A stretch of DNA of 64,000 nucleotides from Eurosta solidaginis (Eukaryota > Arthropoda > Insecta > Diptera > Tephritidae), in contig NW_027136913.1 in the NCBI RefSeq assembly GCF_040869045.1, positions 496,001 to 560,000 on the forward strand, in the 5' to 3' direction. Position numbers and translations under genes: made by a program. Positions 48,966 to 60,750 of the stretch are shown piece after piece (the stretch's first letter is position 1; every line of letters begins with the position of its first letter). A model generated the notes under the pieces. The model was not told the DNA's origin and searched no databases. It saw only the letters and a program-made list of their open reading frames with translations.

Positions 48966-49361
48966 CCACACTCTACTCTATGAAAATAAATATGTGTGAA
49001 GCCTTTTCTCATAACATGATACCGTCTTTTATGAGACCATTACAAAGTATTGTATATTATACCTGTATATATTAAATAATTGGTTATGCGTGTTAAGCAT
49101 TGAAGAAGGTGGTTCGCTACCTCCCATAAAGTTGGAAAATTTCAATAAAGCTTTTCGAAAACAATATAATAATTAATACCTAATCAAGCACGTATTCTCT
49201 CATTGACTTTGCGCTTACTTTTATCAACCCATATACCCAAGTACATGCATGGAAAAAATACTAAAATAATAAATAGCCTAAAATAGGTTTTGTAATATAA
49301 TACTATCTTCCCACTGAATATACGAAACCATGTCATAATTAATGATTAACATACCGTAGCA
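48966..49361. other. No gene seen
   Basis: AT-rich spacer before the composite R1/DINE insertion. Confidence 0.45.
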
Positions 49362-49541
49362 TGACAAGTGTGATATTTTTTTTTTTTTTTTTTTTTTTTT
49401 ATACTCAGTTGAGCAGAGCTCACAGAGTATATTAAGTTTGATTGGATAACGGTTGGTTGTACATATATAAAGGAATCGAGATAGATATAGACTTCCATAT
49501 ATCAAAATAATCAGGATCGAAAAAAAATTTGATTGAGCCAT

Positions 49542-49603
49542 GTCCGTCCGTCCGTCCGTCCGTCCGTCCGTCCGTCCGTCCGTCCGTCCGTCCGTCCGTC
49601 CGT
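49542..49603 (+). repeat. (CCGT)n microsatellite in DINE copy 2
   Basis: About 15 units. Copy 1 has only two or three at the corresponding place (near 11,318-11,330). Confidence 0.9.
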
Positions 49604-50849
49604 TAACACGATAACTTGAGTCAATTTTGAGGTATCTTGATGAAATTTGGTATGTAGGTTCCTGAGCACTCATCTCAGATCGCTATTTAAAATGAACGAT
49701 ATCGGACTATAACCACGCCCACTTTTTCGATATCGAAAATTTCGAAAAACCGAAAAAGTGCGATAACTCATTACAAAAGACAGATAAAGCGACGAAACTT
49801 GGTAGATGGGTTGACGTTATGACGCAGAATAGAAAATTAGTAAGATTTTGGACAATGGGCGTGGCCCCGCCCACTTTTACAAGAAGGTAATTTAAAAGTT
49901 TTGCAAGCTGTAATTTGGCAGTCGTTGAAGATATCATGATGAAATTTGGCAGGAACGTTACTACTATTACTCTATATGTGCTAAATAAAAATTAGCAAAA
50001 TTGGATTAAGAACACGCCCGCTTTTTAAAAAAAAATTTTTTTAAATTCAAATTTTAACAAAAAATTTAATATCTTTACTGTATATAAGTAAATTAAGTCA
50101 AAATTCAACTCCAGTAATGATATGATGCAACAAAATACAAAAATAAAAGAAAATTTCAAAATGGGCGTGGCTCCGCCCATTTTCATTTAGTTTGTCTAGA
50201 ATACTTTTATTGCCATAAGTCGAACAAAAATTTACCAATCCTTCTCAAATTTGGTAGGAGCATAGATTCTATGACGGTAACTGTTCTCTGTGAAAATGGG
50301 CGAAATCGGTGGAAGCCACGCCCAGTTTTTATACACAGTCCACCGTCTGTCCTTCCGCTCGGCCATTAACACAATAACTTGAGCAAAATCCGATATATCT
50401 TTACTAAGCTTAGCCCACGTACTTACCTGAGCTCACTTTTTCTTGGTATAAAAAATGGGCGAAATCTGGCCATAACCACGCCCACTTTATCGATATCGAA
50501 AATTACGAAAAATGAAAAAAATGCCATAATTCTATACCAAATACGAAAAAAGGGATGAAACATGGTAACTGGATTGGTTTGTTGACGCAAAATATAACTT
50601 TGGAAAAATCTTTGTAAAATGGGTGTGACACCTACCATATTAAGTAGAAGAAAATGAAAAAGTTCTACAAGGCGAAATCAACAGCCCTTGGAATCTTGGC
50701 AGGAATACTGTTAGTGGTATTGCATATATAAATAAATTAGCAGTACACGACAGATGATTTTCTGGATCACCTGGTCCACATTTTGGTGGATATCACGAGA
50801 ACGCCTTCACATATACATCTAAGGGCTACTCGCTTTTAAAACCCTCATT

Positions 50850-53220
50850 AATACCTTTAATTTGATATCCATATCGTACAAAAACATACCAGAGTCACCC
50901 CTGTCCCACCCTAATGGCGATATCTCGAAAAGGCGTCCACCTATAGAACTAATGCCCCCTCTCTCTTAAAATGCTAGTAACACCTTTCGTTTGATACCCA
51001 TATCGTACAAACATTCTAGAGTAACCCCTGGCCCACCCTAATGGCGATATCTCGAAAAGGCGTCCACCTATAGACCTAGTGTCCACTCCCTCTTAAAATG
51101 CTCAGTAACACCTTTCGTTTGATACCCATATCGTACAAACATTCTAGAGTCACCCCTGGCCCACCCTAATGGCAATATCTCGAAAAGGCGTCCACCTATA
51201 CACCTAATGCCCACTCCCTCTTAAAATGCTCAGTAACAGCTTTCGTTTGATACCCATATCGTACAAACATTCTAGAGTCACACCTGGCCCACCCTAATGG
51301 CGATATTTCGAAAAGGCATCCACCTATAGAACTAAGGATTACTCCCTTTTAAAATACTCATTACCACCTTTCATTTGATACCCATATCGTACAAACACAT
51401 TCTAGAGTCACCCTGGCCCACCCTAATGGCGATATCTCGAAAAGGCATCCACCTATAGACCTAATGTCCACTCCCTCTTAAAATGCTCAGTAACACCTTT
51501 CGTTTGATACCCATATCCTACAAACATTCTAGAGTCAACCCTGGCCCACCCTAATGGCGATATCTCGAAAAGGCGTCCACCTATAGACCTAATGTACACT
51601 CCCTCTTAAAATGCTCAGTAACACCTTTCGTTTGATACCCATATCGAACAAACATTCTAGAGTCACCCCTGTCCCACCCTAATGGCGATATCTCGAAAAG
51701 GCGTCCACCTATAGACCTAATGCCCACTCCCTCTTAAAATGCTCAGTAACACCTTTCGTTTGATACCCATATCGTACAAACATTCTAGAGTCACACCTGG
51801 CCCACCCTAATGGCGATATCTCGAAAAGGCGTCCACCTATAGAACTAAGGATTACTCCCTTTTAAAATACTCATTACCACCTTTCATTTGATACCCATAT
51901 CGTACAAACACATTCTAGAGTCCACCTGGCCCACCCTAATGGCGATATCTCGAAAAGGCGTCCACCTATAGACCTAATGCCCACTCCCTCTTAAAATGCT
52001 CAGTAACACCTTTCGTTTGATACCCATACCGTACAAACATTCTAGAGTCACCCTTGGTCCAGCTTTATGGCGACATCTCGAAAAGGCGTCCACCTATAGA
52101 ACTAAGGATTACTCCCTTTTAAAATACTCATTACCACCTTTCATTTGATACCCATATCGTGCAAACACATTCTAGAGTCACCCTGGCCCACCCTAATGGC
52201 GATATCTCGAAAAGGCGTCCACCTATAGACCTAATGCCCACTCCCTCTTAAAATGCTCAGTAACACCTTTCGTTTGATACCCATATCGTACAAACACATT
52301 CTAGAGTCACCCCTGGCCCACCCTAATGGCGATATCTCGAAAAGGCGTCCACCTATAGACCTAATGCCCACTCCCTCTTAAAATGCTCAGTAACACCTTT
52401 CGTTTGATACCCATATCGTACAAACATTCTAGAGTCACCCCTGGCCCACCCTAATGGCGATATCTCGAAAGGGCGTCCACCTATAGACCTAATGCCCACT
52501 CCCTCTTAAAATGCTCAGTAACACCTTTCGTTTGATGCACATATCGTACAAACACATTCTAGAGTCACCCCTGGCCCACCCTAATGACGATATCTCGAAA
52601 AGGCGTCCACCTATAGACCTCATGCCCACTCCCTCTTAAAATGCTCAGTAACACCTTTCGTTTGATACCCATACCGTACAAACATTCTAGAGTCACCCCT
52701 GGCCCACCCTAATGGCGATATCTCGAAAAGGCGTCCACCTATAGACCTAATGCCCACTCCCTCTTAAAATGCTCAGTAACACCTTTCATTTGATTCCCAT
52801 ATCGTACAAACACATTCTAGAGACACCCCTGGTCCACCTTTATGGCGATATCTCGAAACGGCGTCCACCTATGGAACTAAGGATCACTCCTTTTCAAAAT
52901 ACTCATTAACAGCTTTCATTTGATACCCATATCGTACAAACACATTATAGAATCACCCCTGGTCCACCTTAATGGGGACATCTCGAAAAGGCGTCCACCG
53001 ATAGACCTAAGGCCCACTCCCTCTTAAAATGCTCAGTAACACCTTTCATTTGATACCCATATCGTACAAACAAATTCTAGAGTCAGCCCTGGTCTACCTT
53101 TATGGCGATATCCCTAAATGGCGTTCATCCATAGAACTATGGCCTATTCTCTCTTAAAATACTCTTTAATACCTTTCATTTGATACACATGTTATAAAAC
53201 CACATTCCAGGGTTACCCCA
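50850..53220 (+). repeat. 128-bp tandem repeat array (about 18 units)
   Basis: Landmark GGCGATATCTCGAAAAGGCG recurs at 50,916, 51,043, 51,171, 51,299, 51,428, 51,556, 51,683, 51,812 and onward with 127-129-bp spacing. Two sub-types alternate irregularly: one with CCCACTCCCTCTTAAAATGC, one with GGATTACTCCCTTTTAAAAT. The last three or four units before 53,220 are the most diverged. Confidence 0.95.
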
Positions 53221-53321
53221 GATTGATTTTCCTTATTTTGTCTCCATAGCTCTCAACTGAGTATGTTATGTTCGGTTACACCCGAACTTAGCCTTCCTTA
53301 CTTGTTTTTTTTTTTTTTTTT

Positions 53322-54326
53322 GCGGGGAGGCTGAAAAATGCCTAATGCACCATAATTGCTGCCGTCGCAGCAACCGTGTGTCCGTAGACTAAAAAACAGC
53401 CCCGTTCTGGAACCGTCGCCCACCCCGGCACCACTTTCGCATTACTTCAGGGTGGCGTTCCATATTTCTCATTTTTTAAGAGCCTACTGTTGTCCCTGCG
53501 TCCAGGTTCCCGCTATTTGCTCTGAGTGTCCATTTAATCACCACTGCTTCGCATGCGCATTTCTCTGCGCTCCCTCTCAACATCCATCAGGCGTGTCATT
53601 ACTATAAATGCCATTTTGCTCACTGCAGTCCAGCATTCTTTCCTGCTGCACATATGTGAAACTAACTTTCTCGTGGTAGGTTCCTCCCCAAAGACTCCAT
53701 GCAAGGTGAGTCTTTCTTCGTGGAAACGGGGGCAGTAGAACATGACGTGTTCTGCGTTTTCTAACTCTGTGGTACACATTGGGCAATGAGGATCTTCCTC
53801 TATCCTACGCTTCCATAAATACTCTTTGAAACCGCCATGTCCACTCATTATTTGCGTGAGATGGTAGTTCAGTTCGCCGTGCTTCCGCTCATTCCATTGA
53901 GCTACGTTCCAAACTAGTGTGAAAGTCCAACGCCCTTTACTCGAGGCCTCCCACCGTTCTTGCCACTTAGCTATTGTTTGTGTCCTTGCTCTTTTCTTGT
54001 CTTCTTCAGATGGTCGCTCGATATTAGTGTTATACAGATCGGCCATTTCGCTTGCCAGTAAGTCCACTGGGATTTTCCGGGTTAGCACCAGGATCGCGTT
54101 GTCGGACACCGTCCGATAAGCACTTGCTATTCTTAAAGAAGCAAGTCGGTACGCTGCTAATATATATTTTTGATGGGTCTGTTTAGATCCATACCACACT
54201 GGTGCTGCGTATAGTATTATTGAGCTGGTTACTGTGGACAATAGCTGACGTATAGCTTCGCTCGGACCACCAATGTTAGGCATTATTCGCATAAGTGATC
54301 CATTAACTTTGGTAATTTTGTAATTT
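53322..54326 (-). mobile_element. R1-clade non-LTR retrotransposon, 5'-truncated copy
   Basis: A short retrocopy bounded by a 15-bp target duplication TGACAAGTGTGATAT (54,327-54,341 and 49,362-49,376) and ending on the minus strand in poly(A). The poly(A) tail is split by a DINE-like element into 53,305-53,321 and 49,377-49,399. It contains only the C-terminal end of ORF2 and about 200 bp of 3' UTR. The truncation is the usual result of incomplete target-primed reverse transcription. Confidence 0.85.
53534..54326 (-). CDS. R1-type ORF2 C-terminal domain, 5'-truncated but uninterrupted
   Basis: An open frame of about 264 codons; the first Met-started part is 252 residues from 54,292. The start shows MPNIGGP and a thumb region with SSIILYAAPVW and RIASAYRTVSDNA, wording typical of R1-clade elements. 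Near residues 170-187 is a Cys-His motif C-X2-C-X8-H-X4-C (CPMC...AEHVMFYC), the nucleic-acid-binding knuckle found after RT in R1 and R2 relatives. The catalytic RT core and endonuclease are missing because of 5' truncation. It ends in a basic/acidic tail before a normal stop at 53,534. The open frame indicates a young insertion. It is not expected to be functional alone. Confidence 0.88.
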
Positions 54327-54341
54327 TGACAAGTGTGATAT

Positions 54342-55188
54342 ATATGTACATATGTATGTCCATGTACCTAAAACTAAAACTCAATCACAGGATCATCTAC
54401 TTTTACGTACAGATATAATCATAAAACTATTGTATTTGATTCTTGAGTTAATTTGTCCTGAATGGCGAGGTAGGTACTATATGTATATTAAGATATTTAC
54501 ATCTGAATATTTACCTATATATTTTTGGGTATATGAATGTGATATTTTATTATACAAAGTTCATTAATTAGTCGCTTTTGTAACTTAAATAGCACAAAGT
54601 TCAACGTAGGCTCTATTTATCTTAAGTTTTGATATAGAGATTAATAAATGTACATAGTTTGCCGATATAAATATTTTTATAAATCGATATTGCGATAAAT
54701 TAGCATACTGCGCCAAATTTGATAATTTCTGAATTGCCTAACAAATCATCGAAAATATTTTATGCAAACAATTATCTATCACTGGTACTTAAGGTTGACA
54801 ATTGAGTATTAATTGCGCTTGTAAACTTTTGAGGTAGTGGTGCTACACTTGACCATGAAAACCACCCAGCAAACTATTCTGTGTCGGTAATTTTGGGCAC
54901 ACACACTGCAGAAAGCGCTGTGCATTTTCAAATCGTACATTACATGGGATCTACACTTTGGTCTTTATTGCGAAGTGGTTTGATGTTATCGGCCAAAGTA
55001 TTTCCCGATGACGTAGGGAATGTTATGGATATAGATGTCGATTTGAAGTATGCTCTGGTGCCAGCCCGATTGACCGGAAACGATTTTTTTGTCCCCTCAA
55101 ATCTTCAGGTTTGGGGACTTTAGTTGCCTCTCACGCCAGACATTTCTATCATGGGGATACTGCTCAAGTTTATTATTTCCCACAAATT
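54342..55188. other. No gene seen
   Basis: AT-rich sequence. Frames at 54,352-54,567 and 54,881-55,123 have no recognisable domain; the latter (80 codons) is the least repeat-like reading frame in this part but I cannot assign it. Confidence 0.4.
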
Positions 55189-55540
55189 GGCGGCCACCGT
55201 GGTGTGATGGTAGCATGCTCCGCCTACCACACCGTATGCCCTGGGTTCACACCCCGGGCAAAGCAACATCAAAATTTTAGAAATAAGGTTTTTCAATTAG
55301 AAGAAAATTTTTCTAAACGGGGTCGCCCCTCGGCAGTGTTTGGTAAGCGCTCCGGGTGTATTTCTGCCATGAACAGCTCTCAGTGAAAACTCATCTGCCT
55401 TGCAGATGCCGTTCGAAGTCGGCATAAAGCATGTAGGTCCCGTCCGGCCAATTTGTAGGGAAAATCCAGAGGAGCACGACGCAAATTGGAAGAGATCTTA
55501 GATCTCTTCGGAGATTATCGCGCCTTACATTTATATTATT
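55189..55540 (+). repeat. tRNA-derived SINE, best preserved copy
   Basis: The head reads GGCCACCGTGGTGTGATGGT, with A-box-like sequence, followed by GGGTTCACACCCCGGGC, which contains a good B box (GGTTCACACCC). The body contains AGCTCTCAGTGAAAACTCAT and GTAGGTCCCGTCCGGCCAAT. The tail is CGCGCCTTACATTTATATT. Pol III transcription of such elements is typical; movement would depend on a partner LINE. Confidence 0.87.
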
Positions 55541-55790
55541 TATAATTGGCGGGACGAAACAAACATGTTTTATGCCGACTCCGAACGTCATCTCGTAGGC
55601 ACATTAATTTTCGCAGAGAAGCTTTTCACTGCAGAAATACATTCTGAGCATTTCCCAATTTACTGTCGAAGGGCGGCACCGCTTAGAAGAAGTCTTCACA
55701 AAGTATTTTATTTTGCGTTTCCCTGACCTTGAATCCAGAACATTTGTTGTGGTAGCCCAGTGCGACGAGTGCCCACGGCAGCTGCTCAGG
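55541..55790 (-). repeat. tRNA-derived SINE, inverted diverged copy
   Basis: On the minus strand the body of the same SINE is recognisable (plus-strand AAACATGTTTTATGCCGACT and GAAGCTTTTCACTGCAGAAA correspond to the complement of the copy to its left). The head is poorly preserved. The two copies lie tail to tail. Confidence 0.72.
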
Positions 55791-56149
55791 ATGTTGCTTA
55801 GATATTGTGACCCCTCTTCTTTTCTTTGATGTGCATTTTCATATGATCGAACCCGCTTGTCTGTCTTCACCGACCTAACATAAGTAAATTACTCCGCTTT
55901 TAAGCAGGCCTATCGATTTCAGCTGATCTCTGCCCTTTGATTGCGACCGAAGCTACTTTCTCCCAAAACCGAGAATTCTCGCTGCAAATTTCTGGTAAGC
56001 GAACTACGTTTCACTAGGGTCCGTATTAAGTGTTACGGTAAGTGAATGAAAACCATTTTTACTCAAGCGATAATACTGCAACTGTCAACCTATTTTCTAT
56101 ATATTTTAATAAATTATGGATCTAATGAGTTGTATTTGTCGCATGTCAT
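55791..56149. other. No gene seen
   Basis: No coding or structural signal found. Confidence 0.4.
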
Positions 56150-56480
56150 GTCGTTAATCCGATCCACCATATCCGAGCACCCCAGCGGGTTAGAGGGCTT
56201 AGAGTATACCGGCGGTAGGTATGACTGTGGTAAAAGGCGAGTAAAACACCAAATTCATTCAAGGGGTTGTGTAGCGCAACGCTCTCCTGAAAGGTTGCAT
56301 ATGGTCATATCAAATCGTTCCCGATATGGTCAGGCTAGTAATTTTATTGTGCTTGTTACCGGAACGTACAGGACCTGCATTCGGCAAAGAACCTTCAACA
56401 TCGATAACACTCCGCAAGGCCTTCGGGGAGTGTGCTTATCGCTACAACGACAACAACAAAAACAACAAAAACAACCATTT
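56150..56480 (+). repeat. CAA-tailed dispersed repeat
   Basis: A block of about 320 bp containing GGTAGGTATGACTGTGGTAA, ATGGTCATATCAAATCGTTC and CCTTCGGGGAGTGTGC and ending in CTACAACGACAACAACAAAA. A decayed relative lies at 45,590-45,780. The layout fits the 3' end of a non-LTR element or a SINE built on one. A 190-codon frame across it (56,046-56,618) is repeat-borne and shows no domain. Confidence 0.65.
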
Positions 56481-58369
56481 GGGAGCTATTATGATTTAAA
56501 AAATGGGTTTCGATCACGGATCGTAGCACGTAATACGGGCCCTGTTTTCACTTCTATGCAGGCCAATCCTTTTCCTCTCTTCTTCTCAGTATCAGACTCC
56601 TTGCCGCACTTTTTCTGATCTCATTGATTTATCGCCACATTCCCTCTCCACTTTTATCTCCTCTCTTGTACCCATATCATTTTATCTCACTGGCGACATT
56701 ATTCTCTCTTCCTTTTTTCGTCGTTATAAACTTTAGAATGATTCACCTTGAACGTACGATCACGTGCCCAACAACGCGTCATCAACGATCTATAACTGGG
56801 AAGGAAATCGTCCTCTTATGCAGCTCATTCTAAAAACGTATGTGTATCTGTAAATACGACCACGACCAGTTTTTGTTAGATTCATGCATTAAAATTTTTA
56901 CTAAGATACATTTGAACTTTTTCCTCAAGCGTATCGAGTGCAGCATTCTGTACTGAATTGAGGCAAAATCTACGGCGTCTACAAAAACAAATTTGTTATT
57001 ACCTTTGCTCAAATTTTGGGTCAAACGCTTTTAATATAAATTTGCCTAAAGGTGCTCTTAAAAGAAAATTTTATACTTTTAATATCTTAAGTCATTGTAC
57101 TAAGTACGTTATTAATCAATACAAAATGTGTTGAGGCTGGCTGACGTCTGCAGAAAGCGAAACAATTTCTAAGTATATTCATTAATATGGATCATAAAAG
57201 GATTAGGCTGGAGATAATTAGTTTTTCGTACTTTATCTTAAAGTTCTTTAATATTTAGAAGAAAATGGGTTTGAAGACCAATTTTAGGATGAGTAAAGAC
57301 ATACGCACAAATAAAATCAATGAAGGTAGCAATTTTCACCTGAAATCTATGACATGAAAAATAAATATCATGAAAATTCGTATTGCTCTCAAGAGAATTA
57401 AATCAAATACAAATAATAAGAAAATGTTCGAATAATAAGAAAAATGCTCAATTTCATTTGACGTCATCATCCATACTACCATTAGAAACTAATTACATTT
57501 TAATAGGCTAAAGCAATGAAAAACAAGATTAAATGAAAAATGAATGAAGGAAAATTGTGAATATTAGAAATATTTGCCAAATGGCGTTGCAATGACCAAT
57601 AATATAATGGCTAACGAGCCAATAAAATGCAAAGATGTTATAATAAAAAATAATTAAGTAGCATACTTTAAGGCGTCGACTCCTTAAGGCAAAAGCAATA
57701 AGATTTGCGAAGCAAATTGCGTTTAAATAAATGAAGAAATAAGTAATGAAATATTTATTTGAAACTCAGAATTATATAAATATATTAAATTGTGATGTAT
57801 ATGAGTACTAATTCATGTCGGAACATATATGCATACATAAGTATGTACATATATAACGTAGAAATACCTTTTATTTTTGTTAAAGTTTCAAAGTTTTCAT
57901 GGGCTTCTAAAAGTTAAAAATTCTTTATTTTTTTGAAAATGCCGAATTTCCGGTAATAAACTCACTTGATTACATTTTCCCCTGTAACTTCATCAATAAA
58001 TTCCAATGTGTTGTGCGAAGGAGAGAATTTAAACTATGTTATATGAAATGAAAGAAACTTTTTACATAACTTACTTAGATGATGGAAAATGGATTACATA
58101 AGTAAGAAATAGTTGCTACGTAGATATAACGGAGTTGTTTTGAAACCGAAAAAATAATTATGGATGAAAATTTGAAAAAAGAAAAGGCGTGAGTACTCGT
58201 GAAGTTCGACGTGTAAACATACGGGTGTACATTTAGAGAACTTATGTTTTTAGTTAAAAAGGCAGAGGTATTTCTGAAGGAAACAAAAAAATTGTCGGTC
58301 TTTTTGAGAAGAGATTCGTCGTCTTCTTATCGGCAACAACCGACACCGACAAGCTTTTATATTTTTATC
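56481..58369. other. No gene seen
   Basis: Mostly AT-rich, with pyrimidine-rich tracts at 56,570-56,720. No convincing exon, RNA gene or repeat structure. Confidence 0.4.
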
Positions 58370-58960
58370 GGCTTATTATCGATAGCGAATAACTTTCGTC
58401 GATTTAACAGTTTGTTTTTGACTTGTTATAGACTAGTAATCGGGTTTTAATTGGTACTAATCGACTGGTTGAAAATGTGTCATCGTTTTTCGTTGCAGTT
58501 TTAACGTTATCTGTTTTCTTACATTCCAAAGAGTAGTCGATAACACGCCGATCAAAAATTGGTAGCACTCCGATAAGAAAAATACTACTTTTCGATATCA
58601 AATCGGTACTCTTTTGATAACAAATCGATAACTTTTGGATAACGAATCAAATGCTTTTCGATAACCAATGGATTATACGCCGATAACCAATTGATAACAC
58701 TCCCTTTACAAGTCGATAATTTTAAGATAATAAATCAATAACTTCTTGATAATACATCGATAACTTTTCTAAAATTGATCGATGATTTTTTGAAAAACAA
58801 TCGATAACTATACGATAACATATCTTTAACTGTTTCACAACAAATCGATTTCTTTTTTATGACAAGTCGATAACTTTTTGATAAAAAGACTACACCGTTT
58901 TAAAAGCAAATCGATGACTGTTTTGATAAGTTACTGATTACTTTATTCGATAGCAAATCT
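58370..58960 (+). repeat. Cluster of CGATA motifs in a loose short tandem repeat
   Basis: About 13 CGATA pentamers lie within roughly 590 bp, nearly all on the plus strand, most in the form ATCGATAAC or a one-base variant, spaced about 20-40 bp (for example 58,378, 58,539, 58,571, 58,607, 58,626). The intervals also share TTTTTGATAACAA-type wording. It may be a degenerate satellite or a binding-site cluster. Confidence 0.7.
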
Positions 58961-59251
58961 AGAAGCGAATTCAGCCAAGAAACTTATCGAAACACAAATT
59001 GGCTCGTTTATTTTTCATAGCGTAGCTTAAATTTTCCATTCTTTTCATTAGTTTTGTGAAACATAGTTTACAAATTTGCACCTTACTAGAAGTGAAGGAA
59101 ATGAAAAATTTAATTAAAAATATAAGAAAAGCACAAGAAAATAAGCTAGATTCTAGGATCTGGTAAAGCTTACAAAGACTTCTTTTGAGGCCTTCCGAAA
59201 ATTAAATTTACGTTTAATTTCCCTCTTTGGAAGCGGTTTGTAAGGTATATG

Positions 59252-59676
59252 CACTCAAAAAAAAAAAAAAAGTATCACTATTAATTTAATACATGATGTG
59301 CAAAAATGAAGCTATAAACGGTATGATTTTCGTGGTATCAATGCAACGATAAATATTATAAAAAGTATAATTAAAAGTATCAATTTTGTATTTCGACTAT
59401 TGATTTGCCCATGGAAAATATTTGTTTCGGCCTTAAAATGTATCAAAATGATACCTGTATAAATTTCCTAGTTTCATTATGATAACTTTTAATACTAGAT
59501 TGATTAAAAAACGCATTACATTTGTATATAGTCTATTAACTTGACAAATACAAGTATCAAACTAATATTTCGAAAATGTTAATAACATAAGATCATTGAT
59601 GATGAAAAAAAGATAAGCAAAAATTGTACATTGATGCCTAGATGGCATCGCCTTGATGATAACTTTTTTTTGAGTG
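59252..59676. mobile_element. Short inverted-repeat MITE
   Basis: Left end CACTCAAAAAAAAAA with AGTATCA soon after; right end is its complement (TTTTTTTTGAGTG, preceded by TGATAAC). About 425 bp, non-coding, AT-rich, with recurring AGTATCA/TGATAC phrases inside. No clear target duplication by eye. Confidence 0.6.
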
Positions 59677-60750
59677 TGCCGTTTATTTTAAATTTTATTT
59701 TAAAAAGGTTACAAAGTTCTCCCCCGAAAAATTGGAAAAATATTCTTACACTCTCAATATATGAGATAAGGAAGTTATTAAGAAGCACAGGGACATCGTT
59801 GCAATCTTGAAGGAAATGTTCAAATTGGCGAGAACGAGAAAAAATTTGCAATTATTCGGGATGAATGTTCGCATGAAGTCTAGACCCTATGAAAAATAAC
59901 GGCGTTCCAACTAAGTGGTATATAAGCAGCGTAATCTAAGGAATGATAAATCAGTTTGATTTTAACACGTTGTTAGTGAATTGCGCAAATAATTAGAATT
60001 GTGAAGTTTGGCGGTTGTGGTGAATTAAGATTCTTTGAAATTTTGGATACAAATAATAATCCTCTAACTGAAAAAGTTTATTTTAATTACTTAGATTAAG
60101 TATTAAGATGAATTAAGATTAAGTTTGTTTGAAAGTAACAAAACCAAATTATAGTAAAATTTATTATTCTCATATGTTTACATTTGTTTAACCAAAACGA
60201 AATATCTGAATAAATATATGTGTAAGAGAAAAGACATTTTTTTAATCAGTTTAATCAATCTATGCTTTACTACACATATACATATATGTTCGTGTTCGTG
60301 TCTTTTTTGCATGACCTCATACGCGTTAGATATATCTCATAGTAAATAAGTTTATCATGGGGAAGCTCTCAATCATAGATTAAATCATCACTTTCAAATT
60401 GATTGATTGATGTTACAAAGTCCTATGTCTCCACAAAAGAAAAATATCCACCTTTTCCATTCTATTTATCGACCTTTCGCCCTGCTTCTTGCCTCTTGTG
60501 TGTGTGTGTGTGTGTGTGGGAAAACTTTTCCAATTGAATTTGTTTATTTACTACGTTTACCTCTGCATGCCCTGCAAGCGAGGAAATACTTATTTAATGC
60601 AGCGCTAAAGTTTTCTTTTACCTGAAATTGATGGATTAGTATCGATATATTTCGAGGATTTTTAAGAGTTTGTATTTTAAGTTTAAAAATTCAGAAGAAA
60701 AAGCTGAAAAAATATTTCAACAAATAGGAGATCAACTGTCGCACTAATCC
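59677..60750. other. No gene seen; (GT)n at 60,498-60,518
   Basis: AT-rich, with a (TG)n tract of about ten units. No coding signal. Confidence 0.45.

Larger units (their letters stand above)
49400..53304 (+). mobile_element. DINE-1-like (Helentron-class) element, copy 2, with 128-bp repeat array
   Basis: Begins TATACTCAGTTGAGCAGAGC and ends with the hairpin GTTCGG-TTACAC-CCGAAC and CTTACTTG, inserted in a run of T (the poly(A) tail of the R1 copy on the other strand). It contains GAGCCATGTCCGTCCG with an expanded CCGT tract, a series of CCACGCCC boxes in a non-coding left half (49,700-50,650), and about 18 tandem copies of a 128-bp unit (about 50,850-53,220). No helicase or Rep coding. T on both sides fits Helentron insertion between two Ts. 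Confidence 0.8.

Noticed and set aside
53534..53607. 3' transduction as the leading explanation for the R1/DINE composite
   Set aside because: Kept only as an alternative: T runs on both sides of the DINE element and its T|T target preference make insertion into the poly(A) tail simpler.
53553..54119. Plus-strand frames within the R1 fragment
   Set aside because: They are shadows of the 252-codon minus-strand frame, which has the recognisable RT thumb and Cys-His knuckle.
55189..55262. Functional tRNA gene
   Set aside because: The head keeps A- and B-box-like sequence but is one of several copies with the same 3' body, so it is a SINE head and not a tRNA gene.
56046..56618. 190-codon frame as a host gene
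   Set aside because: It spans the CAA-tailed dispersed repeat and a pyrimidine-rich tract. The Gln/Lys run comes from the CAA tail and no domain is visible.
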